Shown here piece after piece: positions 15,706-23,779 of a stretch of DNA of 35,963 nucleotides. The stretch is from Streptosporangiaceae bacterium (lineage in GTDB: Bacteria; Actinomycetota; Actinomycetes; Streptosporangiales; Streptosporangiaceae), in the NCBI GenBank assembly GCA_019246795.1, contig JAFAPY010000042.1:1-35963 (forward strand). The letters are read 5' to 3'. The notes beneath the pieces were generated by a model. It was not told where the DNA came from and did not search any database. It worked only from the letters and a program-made list of their open reading frames with translations. Every line of letters begins with the position of its first letter. Position 1 is the first letter of the stretch. Position numbers and translations under genes: made by a program.

Positions 15706-18700
15706 TTACCCGGCGCGCGCGCTCCGGCCAGCACCGAGGGTTCGCCGGGCCGATCGCGCCTCATCAAGGACATGAGGGAGCCCGTGTTGACGGGCGAGGT
15801 TCTCGGCTCGCGACAACTCGGCCGTTGCCTGCTGGTTCCGACCCAGCCGAACGAGGGCGAGCCCGTCGACGGCGAGCGTCGCGGCCAGCGTCGCCGTCCA
15901 CGGGACCCGTTCGGCCACCGCGAGCAGCGGCGCCAGGACCGCACGGGCCCGCTCCGGGGCGCCGCGCCCCAGCCAAGCCCGGGCCAGCGACAGGTGTGCC
16001 TCGTCGCCGAACACCCATGCGCCCTCAGCCGGCATGCTGGCCTGCTCCAGCAGCCGGTCGGCATCGGCCAGCACGGCCGGTGAGCCCGTGGCGTGCGCCA
16101 GCGGCGCCGCGCAGCGCAGCAGGTTGGCTTCCCCGCCTCCGGTCTCGGCCGCGGCCAGACCGCGCTCGAACAGCTCGATGGCCCCGGCGCGGTCACCGGT
16201 CAGCAGCAGCGTGGTGCCGAGCATGGCGCACGCCGTGGCCTCCCCCCACAGGTGCTCGTGTCGTTCGGTCTGCTGCACGGCCTGTCGGCCCAGCGTCAGT
16301 GCCTCGTCGTCGCGGCCGCGGAGCCTGGCCAGCCAGCCGAGGTGCGTCGTGTACCACGGCGGGTAGGTGGGGTAGCCGCTGCGGCGGTTGATCTCTATGG
16401 CGGTCACCATAGCGGCTGCCGCATTGCCCCAGTCGGCGGAGGCGATGAACAAGAACGCGGATTCGAACTCGGCCCACTGCAGTCGGCGCAGATCGCCCTG
16501 GCGGCGCAGCAGCGGCTTGAGCTCGGCCAGGACGGCCGCCAGGCCCTGGGCGTCGCCGAGATGCAGGCAGGCGGTTTTCAGGCCGTCAAGCCCCGCCGCC
16601 ACGGCGTGCTCGTCCGCGGAGGCCCGCCCGGCGGCCACCGCGCGCCGGCCGTACTCCATGGCGGCGTCCAGGCGCAGCCGGAACCCGGCGATGACGGCCA
16701 GCTGGGCCAGCAGCTCGGCCTCGCTGGCCCGGTCGCCGAGCGACATGGCGATCCGCAGCCCGGTCTCGATGTAGGACGTCGCGATCGGCAGGCCGCGCGT
16801 GGCGGAGAAGTCGCCGCCGAGGCGGCGCAGTGCCAGCATCTCCAGCCGGCGGTCGCCGGCGGCGCGTGCGGCGGCAAGCCCCTCCGTCAGGTCAGCCAAA
16901 GCGGCATCGTTGGCGCCGGCCGCCTCGCGCGCGCGTGCGCGAGCGACCAGAGCTCGGGCGCGGGCCTCCGTATCGCCGCCGCGTTCGGCCGCGTCGAGCG
17001 CCTGCGTGCTCAGCGTGATCGCGTCGCTCGCGGCGTACCGCCGCACGGCATGCTCTGCCGCCAGCAGCCAGGCCCGCGCCGCCCGGGGCCAGTCACCTGC
17101 GGCCGACGCATGCATGGCCAGCGACTCCGGCTGGCCGGTCAGCAGGTCAGCGGCCCGGCGGTGGTAGGCCAGCAGGGTCGGCTCGGGCGTGGTCGCATAC
17201 AGGACCTCCCGGATGAGGTCGTTGGCGAACTCGTAGTCCCGGCCGCTCACCACCAGCAACCTAGCCTGAAGGGCCAGCTCGCACAGCTCCAGCGCAGCGG
17301 CGGGGGCCAGGTCGAGCAGCTCGCCGACCAGCAGCGGATCGAATGCCGAGCCGAGCACAGCGGCCGCGCGCAGCAGTGCCTCGGCGGCCGCTCCGGTCCG
17401 CCTGACCCGCGCCTGGACCGCGCTGCGCAGCGATTGCGGCACTCCGGCGTCTCCGGCGGCCAGCGCCCGCAGCACCTCCACCACGAACAGCGTGTGGCCG
17501 CGGGTGCGCTCCACGATGGCCTCGGCCAGTTCGCCCTGCCCGGCGTCTTTGGCGAGCTGTCCAACCGCCGCCGGGCCGAGCGGGCCCACCTCGATACGGG
17601 CGGCCACCGGCGCGAGCATGGCGCCGGTCTGCCGATCGTGCTCGGCCCGCACGGTGACCACGACGAGCAGCCGTGTGCCGGACAGGTGGCGTCCCAGGTA
17701 ATGGATGAACTCGACCGTGGACTGCCCCGCGTACTGCAGGTCGTCCACGACGAGCAGGACCGGGTTGCGCGCAGCCACTCCGGACAGGAACGCGGTCACC
17801 GCCTGGAAGGACCGGCGGCGCTCGGAGTCCGGGCTGCCGCGCCAGGACGGCGCCGGGCCGAGCAGCGCCGCGACCTCGGGCAGCAGGGCCGCCATCGCGG
17901 GTCCGTGCTCGCTGAGCAGCTCCCGCAGCTCGGCGGCGGGCGTGCGGCCGGCCACCGGCGCCACCGCCTCCATGATCGGCTGCAGGAACAACGACCGTTC
18001 GGCCTCATAGCAGCGCGCGCGCAGCACGGTTGCCCCGTCCTGCCCGGCTTCGGCTGCCAGGTCCTCGGCCAGCGCCGTCTTGCCGATCCCGGCCTCCCCG
18101 ATGACCATGACCAGGCCGGGATCCGCGGCCGCGGCACGGTCCCAGGCATCGCGCAGCGCCCGGATCTCGGCGTCTCGGCCGGCCAGCGCCGGGCGTCCGG
18201 GGGCCTGCCGCGCCGGGCGTCCGGGAGCCTGCCGCGCCGGGCGGCCCGGCCCCTCGCGGCTGACCGCAGGCTCGCCGCGCTGGGCACGCAAGATCGCCAC
18301 GTGCAGCTCCTGGGTCTGCGGCGCCGGGTCGGCTCCCAGCTCCTCGCCCAGCCGGTCGCGCAGCGCCGCGTAGGCCAGCAGCGCCTTCGCCGGCTCCCCG
18401 GCCGCCGCGGCCGCCGACATGTACCAGCGGTGTGCCGTCTCATCCAGCGGATCAGCCGTCATCGCCGCTTCGGCATAGCGTGCGGCCGCGCGCGGGTCGC
18501 CGACAGCCAGCGCGGCCTCCGCCGCGAGCAGCCGGGCCCGGCGCAGCAGGCCAGCAAGCTCGGCACGCGCCGGGTCTGCCCAGCTCGCGTAAGGCTCGTC
18601 GGCGAGCGCCGTTCCCCCCGACAGCAGGTCCACGGCCTGCCCGGCCGTGGCCAGAGCTAGCGCAGGGGCGGTTGCCAGCTTGCGCTCGGCCTGGTCACAG

Positions 18701-19059
18701 TACCGGGCGGCGGTATCGAGGTCGACGCTGACCGCAGGCTCGCCGGCGAGCCGGTACCCGTCCCTGCCGCCGAGGATGACCCCCGGGCCCAGCACCGCGC
18801 GCAGCCTGCTGACCAGGGACGCCACGTTCTGGCCCGCGGCCGACGGCGGCGCGCCCGCCCAGAGCACGTCGACGATCCGGTCCACCGGAACCAGTCCCGG
18901 CCGCTCCGCCGCGAGCAGCTTCAGCAGCGTCCGCGACTTGCGGCTGCCGATCTCGCCCTCGGACAGCTCAGCGCCGTCGCGGAAGACGCCGAACGCGCCC
19001 GCAAGCCGCAGCTCGACATGCGTCCTGGTGACGGTTCCTGCGGGCCCATCCCTGCTCAC
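15706..19059 (-). CDS. Large SARP (AfsR-type) regulator: DNA-binding + BTAD + ATPase + TPR
   Basis: 1,117 residues from the GTG at 19059, which has AGGAAG 5 nt upstream (a GTG at 19065 is also in frame but too close to it). Order: OmpR-like winged helix (about 15-95: VELRLAGAFGVFRDG, SRKSRTLLKLLA, VSRLRAVLG), BTAD (about 100-245: DPLDETAHRWYMSAAAAAGEPAKALLAY), a repetitive GRPARQAP linker, an AAA_16-type ATPase (Walker A GEAGIGKT near 320-328, Walker B VLLVVDDLQYA near 432), and an Ala-rich TPR region to the end. AfsR of Streptomyces has the same plan (993 aa) and is activated by Ser/Thr kinase phosphorylation. Divergent from a kinase gene 84 bp away, so a functional pair is likely. Confidence 0.9.
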   Translation of the reverse strand: MSRDGPAGTVTRTHVELRLAGAFGVFRDGAELSEGEIGSRKSRTLLKLLAAERPGLVPVDRIVDVLWAGAPPSAAGQNVASLVSRLRAVLGPGVILGGRDGYRLAGEPAVSVDLDTAARYCDQAERKLATAPALALATAGQAVDLLSGGTALADEPYASWADPARAELAGLLRRARLLAAEAALAVGDPRAAARYAEAAMTADPLDETAHRWYMSAAAAAGEPAKALLAYAALRDRLGEELGADPAPQTQELHVAILRAQRGEPAVSREGPGRPARQAPGRPARQAPGRPALAGRDAEIRALRDAWDRAAAADPGLVMVIGEAGIGKTALAEDLAAEAGQDGATVLRARCYEAERSLFLQPIMEAVAPVAGRTPAAELRELLSEHGPAMAALLPEVAALLGPAPSWRGSPDSERRRSFQAVTAFLSGVAARNPVLLVVDDLQYAGQSTVEFIHYLGRHLSGTRLLVVVTVRAEHDRQTGAMLAPVAARIEVGPLGPAAVGQLAKDAGQGELAEAIVERTRGHTLFVVEVLRALAAGDAGVPQSLRSAVQARVRRTGAAAEALLRAAAVLGSAFDPLLVGELLDLAPAAALELCELALQARLLVVSGRDYEFANDLIREVLYATTPEPTLLAYHRRAADLLTGQPESLAMHASAAGDWPRAARAWLLAAEHAVRRYAASDAITLSTQALDAAERGGDTEARARALVARARAREAAGANDAALADLTEGLAAARAAGDRRLEMLALRRLGGDFSATRGLPIATSYIETGLRIAMSLGDRASEAELLAQLAVIAGFRLRLDAAMEYGRRAVAAGRASADEHAVAAGLDGLKTACLHLGDAQGLAAVLAELKPLLRRQGDLRRLQWAEFESAFLFIASADWGNAAAAMVTAIEINRRSGYPTYPPWYTTHLGWLARLRGRDDEALTLGRQAVQQTERHEHLWGEATACAMLGTTLLLTGDRAGAIELFERGLAAAETGGGEANLLRCAAPLAHATGSPAVLADADRLLEQASMPAEGAWVFGDEAHLSLARAWLGRGAPERARAVLAPLLAVAERVPWTATLAATLAVDGLALVRLGRNQQATAELSRAENLARQHGLPHVLDEARSARRTLGAGRSARAG
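18188..18250 (-). repeat. In-frame 24-bp tandem repeat in SARP linker
   Basis: Two almost identical 24-bp units (18188-18211 and 18212-18235, one mismatch) and a partial third encode GRPARQAP repeats in the linker between the BTAD and ATPase domains. Being a multiple of 3, copy changes would keep the frame. Confidence 0.85.
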
Positions 19060-19143
19060 ATGCACTTCCTACGCTGGTCAGCGGCATCGCGCAAGCAAGA
19101 AGCCGAGCCGGTTAAAGATCGCCGGGCTGGGTAGCCGGCGCGA

Positions 19144-20541
19144 ATGGTCCTGGCTGGCACGCTTCTCGGCGGCCGCTACGAGCTCGATGAATCCGTCGGC
19201 AGCGGCGGGTTCAGTGAGGTCTGGCGTGCCAAGGATACGGTGCTGTCGCGGCCGGTCGCGGTCAAGCTGCTCCGGCCCGCCTACGCCGACCACGCTGAGG
19301 CGCTGGCCAGGTTCCGGGCCGAGGCGCGGAACGCCGCGGCCCTGTCGCACCAGAACGTGGCGCGCGTGTACGACTACCACGAGCCGGACGACCAGGACCA
19401 GCCGTACCTGGTGATGGAGTTCGTCGACGGGCCGTCGCTGGCCGACGTGCTGGCAGACGGACCGCTGAGCGTGACGCAGACCATGGACGTCATCGCGCAG
19501 GCCGCAGCCGGCCTGGACGCCGCGCACGCCTCCGGGCTGACGCACCGCGACATCAAGCCGGGGAACCTGCTGCTCGGCCCGGGCGGCGCGGTGAAGATCA
19601 CCGACTTCGGCATCGCGCACGCGGTCGGCGCGGCGCCCGTCACCGTCACCGGCATGCTGGTAGGAACGCCGAGCTACATGGCGCCGGAGCGGGTGGCAGG
19701 AGCGCAGGCCACGCCGGCCAGCGACCTGTACGCGCTCGGCATCGTCGGGTACGAATGCCTGGCCGGCACGCGGCCGTTCGTCGGCGTGCCGCTGGAAGTG
19801 GCGATGGCGCACCGGGACCGGCCCCTGCCGCCGTTGCCGGTCTGGGTGCCTGCCGAGGCGGGCCGGTTCGTGATGCAGCTGACCGCGAAGGACCCTGCGG
19901 CGCGTCCGGGCAGCGCCGCGGAGGTGGCATGGCGCGCAGGCCAGTTGCGGGACGGCCTCAGCGACGCCCAGCGCCGTCCGCAACCGGTCCAGGCGGCCGC
20001 CCTGGCCGCCGCCGGTGACCAGCAGCGGCGGCCCGTCCCGGTGACCTCGAGGGGGCGGGTGCCTGCGGCTCGGCGCCGTCGGCTGGCTCCGGCCCTCGCC
20101 ACCGCGGCGCTCGCCGCCGTGGTGCTTGCCGCGCTGCTCGGCGTCGCGCTGGCGCACATGACCAGTTTCCCCTCCGCCCAGCATCCCCTCGGAGTTCCGC
20201 CGGCCGCCCGGCCGGCGGCCCCGGCCGGCAACGTCGCGGCCGCCCAGCGACTGAGCAAGCCAGCGACCAGCCCCGGCCCTGTTGGCGGCGTAAGCCTCCA
20301 GGCCGCCGCCGATCAGGTGACCATCCCGCGGCGAGGCCCCGGCCCCGGCAAGCCCCGCGGGCCCGGGCACCGGCAGGGGAACCGCCCCGGCGACTCCGGC
20401 ATCCGCCCTGGCAAGGGCAAAGGTGGCGGCAAGCCTAGAGGCGACCACAACGGCGGCGGCCAGGGCAACGGCGGCCAGGGCAACGGCAACGGGGACGACG
20501 ACGGCAGCGGCCCGGCGCTGGCGGTCGCCGCACCGGCCTAG
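19144..20541 (+). CDS. Membrane-anchored Ser/Thr protein kinase (Hanks/PknB type)
   Basis: 465 residues. Kinase domain about 9-270: glycine loop GSGGFSEV (19-26), ATP lysine Lys41 (VAVKLL), catalytic HRDIKPGN (Asp136), DFG (154-156), activation-loop GTPSYMAPE. All catalytic residues are intact. After a 40-residue juxtamembrane segment comes one membrane helix (about 314-337), then about 125 extracellular residues of Pro/Gly/Asn/Lys-rich low complexity with no PASTA or other sensor domain. Divergent from the AfsR-like SARP, which it may phosphorylate. The spacer 19066-19143 shows no strong promoter boxes. The stop lies within a 14-bp palindrome shared with the egtD stop. Confidence 0.93.
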   Translation: MVLAGTLLGGRYELDESVGSGGFSEVWRAKDTVLSRPVAVKLLRPAYADHAEALARFRAEARNAAALSHQNVARVYDYHEPDDQDQPYLVMEFVDGPSLADVLADGPLSVTQTMDVIAQAAAGLDAAHASGLTHRDIKPGNLLLGPGGAVKITDFGIAHAVGAAPVTVTGMLVGTPSYMAPERVAGAQATPASDLYALGIVGYECLAGTRPFVGVPLEVAMAHRDRPLPPLPVWVPAEAGRFVMQLTAKDPAARPGSAAEVAWRAGQLRDGLSDAQRRPQPVQAAALAAAGDQQRRPVPVTSRGRVPAARRRRLAPALATAALAAVVLAALLGVALAHMTSFPSAQHPLGVPPAARPAAPAGNVAAAQRLSKPATSPGPVGGVSLQAAADQVTIPRRGPGPGKPRGPGHRQGNRPGDSGIRPGKGKGGGKPRGDHNGGGQGNGGQGNGNGDDDGSGPALAVAAPA

Positions 20542-20548
20542 CTAGGCC
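20535..20548. repeat. 14-bp palindrome containing both convergent stop codons
   Basis: GGCCTAGCTAGGCC is a perfect palindrome. Its centre is the junction of the kinase TAG (20539-20541, plus) and the egtD TAG (20542-20544, minus). Confidence 0.9.
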
Positions 20549-21618
20549 GCTGCCCGAGAACTGTGTGTTGTACTCCCAGAAAACGGGAGTAACAACCCAC
20601 AGACGTGCACCTCTGGCGGCAATAACTCGACCGGGTGCACGGATAAGGCCGGCACGGCAAGCGACAGGCTGAACCGCGTCGCGGAATCAGTCCACCAGGA
20701 ACGCATGGCGAACCCGGCGGCGGCGAGCTCGGCGGCCACCCCGGCACGGCGGAACTTGGCCGATACCTCGGTGCGCATCTCCTCGCCTGCGGCGAAGCTC
20801 ACGCTGAGCCCGATGCCCGGCAGGTGCACCGTCTGCGCGGTCAGCGAGCGCAGCCGCATCTCGATCCATTCGCACCGCTCGTCCCACACCACCACGTGCT
20901 CGAACGCGTCACGGTCGAAGTCGGCGCCGAGCTCGGCGTTCAGCACCGCGAGCACGTTCTTGTTGAACTCCGCGGTGACCCCGGAGCTGTCGTCGTAGGC
21001 GGCCAGCAGCGCTGCCCGGTCCTTGACCAGGTCGGTGCCGAGCAGGAACGAGTCGCCGGCCCGCAGCCCGGCGCGCACCCGGGCGAGGAACGACGCCCGC
21101 TCGGCCGGGAGCAGGTTCCCGATCGTGCTGCCGAGGAAGGCGAGCAGCCGGGGAGCAGGCACCTCCCCGTCGGCGGGCAGGCCCAAATGTTCCTCGAAGT
21201 CCGACACCACGGCGCGCACGTCGAGCCCCGGGTACTCGGCGGACAGCGCCTCCCCGGCCGCCGCCAGGGCGGCCTCGCTGACGTCGACCGGCACGTAGCA
21301 GCGCAAGGTCCCGGCGGCCCGCAGCGCATCCAGCAGCAGCCGGGTCTTCTCCGATGATCCCGAGCCGAGTTCCACCAGCGTCCGCGCCCGCGTCTGCGCC
21401 GCGATCGGCGCCGCGCGCGCACGCAGGATCTCCCGTTCTGCCCGGGTGGGGTAGTACTCGGGCAGCTCGGTGATCTTGTCGAACAGCGCGCTGCCTTGCG
21501 CGTCGTAGAACCACTTGGGCGGCAGCGACTTCGGCACGGCGGTGAGCCCGGCATGCGCGTCGCCGCGCAGCGCCTCAGCCAGGAAGCCAACGGGGAGCCG
21601 CCTGTCGATGTGAATCAA
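20542..21618 (-). CDS. egtD: L-histidine N-alpha-methyltransferase EgtD
   Basis: 358 residues, TTG start at 21618 overlapping the egtC stop by 3 nt (TTGA); a stop codon 7 codons upstream rules out an earlier start. Adds three methyl groups from SAM to histidine to give hercynine, the first ergothioneine step. [53 protein letters not shown] and [11 protein letters not shown] are diagnostic, and the C-terminal [15 protein letters not shown] matches the usual end. Beyond it about 36 extra residues run through a hairpin terminator to 20542; mycobacterial EgtD is 321 aa, so the extension looks like a stop-codon loss. Last gene of egtABCD. Confidence 0.95.
   Translation of the reverse strand: MIHIDRRLPVGFLAEALRGDAHAGLTAVPKSLPPKWFYDAQGSALFDKITELPEYYPTRAEREILRARAAPIAAQTRARTLVELGSGSSEKTRLLLDALRAAGTLRCYVPVDVSEAALAAAGEALSAEYPGLDVRAVVSDFEEHLGLPADGEVPAPRLLAFLGSTIGNLLPAERASFLARVRAGLRAGDSFLLGTDLVKDRAALLAAYDDSSGVTAEFNKNVLAVLNAELGADFDRDAFEHVVVWDERCEWIEMRLRSLTAQTVHLPGIGLSVSFAAGEEMRTEVSAKFRRAGVAAELAAAGFAMRSWWTDSATRFSLSLAVPALSVHPVELLPPEVHVCGLLLPFSGSTTHSSRAAA
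20562..20601. terminator. Hairpin terminator between kinase and egtD
   Basis: TGTGTGTTGTACTCCC (20562-20577), loop AGAAAAC, GGGAGTAACAACCCACA (20585-20601) pair over about 16 bp with one bulged base and one mismatch. It is far stronger than anything nearby and suits convergent genes. It lies inside the egtD reading frame (encoding its C-terminal tail) and 20 nt past the kinase stop. Confidence 0.75.
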
Positions 21619-22388
21619 GAGACCGTGATCCTTCCGTCGGTATCAGAAGTGGCAAGCGGCTCGATGCTCACCTGCCGCGGCGCCGCGGCGACCACCGAGC
21701 CGTCGGCCACCTCGGCCCACCCGGGGCCGTCGTCGCCGGGTTCGGAGGCCACTGTCACCGTGGCGTCACATGAGCGGTACCAGAGGCTTTCGCCCGCCGC
21801 GGTGGCCGCGATCACCTGCCCGTCGGTCAGCAGCGCGTTGAACCTGCCGGTCACCCCGGCTGCCCGCAGCGCTGCCATAGTGCCCGCGAGCGCGGCCGCC
21901 GCCGTGTCACCGCGGCGCAGCCGGTCGCGCACCAGCGCCCACAGCAGCGCCGAATCGACCCGTGCCTCCAGCTCCAGCAGCGCCCCGGCCGGCAGCCCGG
22001 CGGCGAGCCGGGCAGCCGAGGCCGGCCACCCGTCGATGACGCCGTTGTGGCTGAACAGCCAGCGGCCGCAGCGGAACGGGGCGATCGCGGCGGTGCCATG
22101 GTCGGTGCCCGGGGTGGCGGAACGGACGGCGGCGAGGACCGCGCCCGTCCACGTCACCCGGGCCAGGTCAGGGAAGGACTCGTCCGCCCAGATCGGGACA
22201 GCCCGCCGGTACCTGGCCGGGTCCGGGTCGCCGTGCGCGTACCAGCCGACGCCGAACCCGTCCGCGTTGACCGTTCCGTGCCGCTGGTAACGCGGCGCCC
22301 ACGCCTGGCGATACAGGCCGTGCGGCGGGTCGATGAGCACCGAACGCAGGCTCACCGAGGGCCCGAGGTATGCCACGTGCCGGCACAT
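21615..22388 (-). CDS. egtC: Gamma-glutamyl hercynylcysteine sulfoxide amidohydrolase EgtC
   Basis: 257 residues. Class II glutamine amidotransferase fold; removes the gamma-glutamyl group from the hercynylcysteine sulfoxide intermediate. The start [10 protein letters not shown] leaves Cys2 as the N-terminal nucleophile. [25 protein letters not shown] and [12 protein letters not shown] are the conserved active-site and binding segments. The ATG shares one base with the egtB stop (TGATG), and the stop overlaps the egtD start, so all three are translationally coupled. Length agrees with mycobacterial EgtC (about 227-260). Confidence 0.95.
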   Translation of the reverse strand: MCRHVAYLGPSVSLRSVLIDPPHGLYRQAWAPRYQRHGTVNADGFGVGWYAHGDPDPARYRRAVPIWADESFPDLARVTWTGAVLAAVRSATPGTDHGTAAIAPFRCGRWLFSHNGVIDGWPASAARLAAGLPAGALLELEARVDSALLWALVRDRLRRGDTAAAALAGTMAALRAAGVTGRFNALLTDGQVIAATAAGESLWYRSCDATVTVASEPGDDGPGWAEVADGSVVAAAPRQVSIEPLATSDTDGRITVS

Positions 22389-23779
22389 CAGCCGGACTCC
22401 GGCCGGGGGACTCCGGGCCCGCCGCCACAGGCGACAAGGCCAGCAGGGTCGCCCCGCCGGGACAGGACTGCAGACCGAGCCGTGCGGAAGCCGGCGAAGA
22501 TCTGCCGCCGGATCGGATAGTCCCAGTTGCGGAACGTGGCCCGGCAGGCCACCGGGCTGACCGCGAACGACCCGCCGCGCAGCACCTTGTACTCCGGGCC
22601 GAAAAACGCCTCGGAGTACTCCCGGTACGGCCAGGCGGTAAATCCAGGGTACGGCAGGAAATCGGAGCTGGTCCACTCCCAGACGTCCCCGAGGAGCTGC
22701 CGCGCCCCGCACGGCGCCGCCCCCTCCGGGTAGGAGCCCGCCGGCGCCGGGCGCAGCAACGCCTGGCCGAGGTTGGCGTGCCGGGGTTCGGGCTCGTCGT
22801 TGCCCCACGGGTAGCGGCGGCTCGTGCCGGTGGCCGGGTCGAACCTGGCCGCCTTCTCCCATTCGGCCTCGGTCGGCAGCCGCCTGCCCGCCCACCGGGC
22901 GTAGGCGTCGGCCTCGTACCAGCACACATGCAGCACGGGCTCCTCCGGCCGCACCGGCTGCGTCCTGCCGAACACCGTGCGCAGCCACTGCGCGCCGTCC
23001 CTGCGCCAGTACAGGGGCGCGGACAGGCCGGCCCGCTTCCGGTGCTGCCAGCCCGCCTCGGTCCACCAGCGCGGGTCGTCATACCCGCCGTCCGCGATGA
23101 ACCCGGCGTAGGCGCCGCAGGTCACCGGCGTGGTGTCGATGAGGAACGACGGCACGTGCACGGTGTGCGCCGGCCGCTCGTTGTCCAGCGCCCACGGCTC
23201 GGCGGAGGTGCCCATGGTGAACGGGCCGCCGGGCACGAGCACCTCGCGCGGCAGCCGCGACGCGTCCGCGGGCGCCGGACCGGGATCCGGCCCGGTGAGC
23301 ACCGGGTGACCCTTGCGGATCTGGTGAGTGATCAGCATCGTCTCGTCGTGCTGCGCCTCGTGCTGTGCGATCATGCCGAACGCGAACCCGCCGCCGGTCA
23401 GCCGCGAACCGAACGACAGCGGCTCATCCAGCCGGGCCACCTCGAGCAGGTCCAGCACGCGGCCGCGCACCTCGCGCCCGTAGGCGCGCGCCTCGGCCGG
23501 CGGCAGCAGCGGCAGCGAGGGCCGTTCCGCGCGCGGGTGCTCGAACGCGTCGTACAACGGGTCCATGTCCGGGTGCATCGGATCCCGGCCCCCGACCTCG
23601 CGCAGCAGCCACTGTTCTTCCTGGTTGGCGACGTGCGCCAGGTCCCACACCAGGGGAGACATCAGCGGCGAGTGCTGAGCGGTCAGGTCGGCCTCGTCCA
23701 CGCACTCGGTGAGCACGCTGGTGCGCTGCCGTGCGCCGGCCAGTTCCGCCGCGATCCGCTCGCGCAGTGTTTCGGTCAT
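22388..23779 (-). CDS. egtB: Hercynine oxygenase EgtB
   Basis: 463 residues from the ATG at 23779, overlapping the egtA stop by 4 nt (ATGA). Non-haem iron sulfoxide synthase joining hercynine and gamma-glutamylcysteine. The N-terminal DinB-like domain has the three-histidine iron site: His49 (WDLAHVANQEEQWL) and His140/His144 (AQHEAQHDE). The C-terminal FGE-sulfatase-type domain has EVLVPGGPFTMG, LPTEAEWEKAARF, DVWEWTSSDF, KVLRGGSFA and AGFRTAR. Length is close to mycobacterial EgtB (about 430), with a slightly longer Gly/Pro-rich tail. Confidence 0.97.
   Translation of the reverse strand: MTETLRERIAAELAGARQRTSVLTECVDEADLTAQHSPLMSPLVWDLAHVANQEEQWLLREVGGRDPMHPDMDPLYDAFEHPRAERPSLPLLPPAEARAYGREVRGRVLDLLEVARLDEPLSFGSRLTGGGFAFGMIAQHEAQHDETMLITHQIRKGHPVLTGPDPGPAPADASRLPREVLVPGGPFTMGTSAEPWALDNERPAHTVHVPSFLIDTTPVTCGAYAGFIADGGYDDPRWWTEAGWQHRKRAGLSAPLYWRRDGAQWLRTVFGRTQPVRPEEPVLHVCWYEADAYARWAGRRLPTEAEWEKAARFDPATGTSRRYPWGNDEPEPRHANLGQALLRPAPAGSYPEGAAPCGARQLLGDVWEWTSSDFLPYPGFTAWPYREYSEAFFGPEYKVLRGGSFAVSPVACRATFRNWDYPIRRQIFAGFRTARSAVLSRRGDPAGLVACGGGPGVPRPESG

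Noticed and set aside
16093-18660. 855-codon plus-strand open frame
   Set aside because: Exact antisense of the SARP gene, Gln/Arg/Gly-rich with no domain; the opposite strand has clear ATPase motifs.
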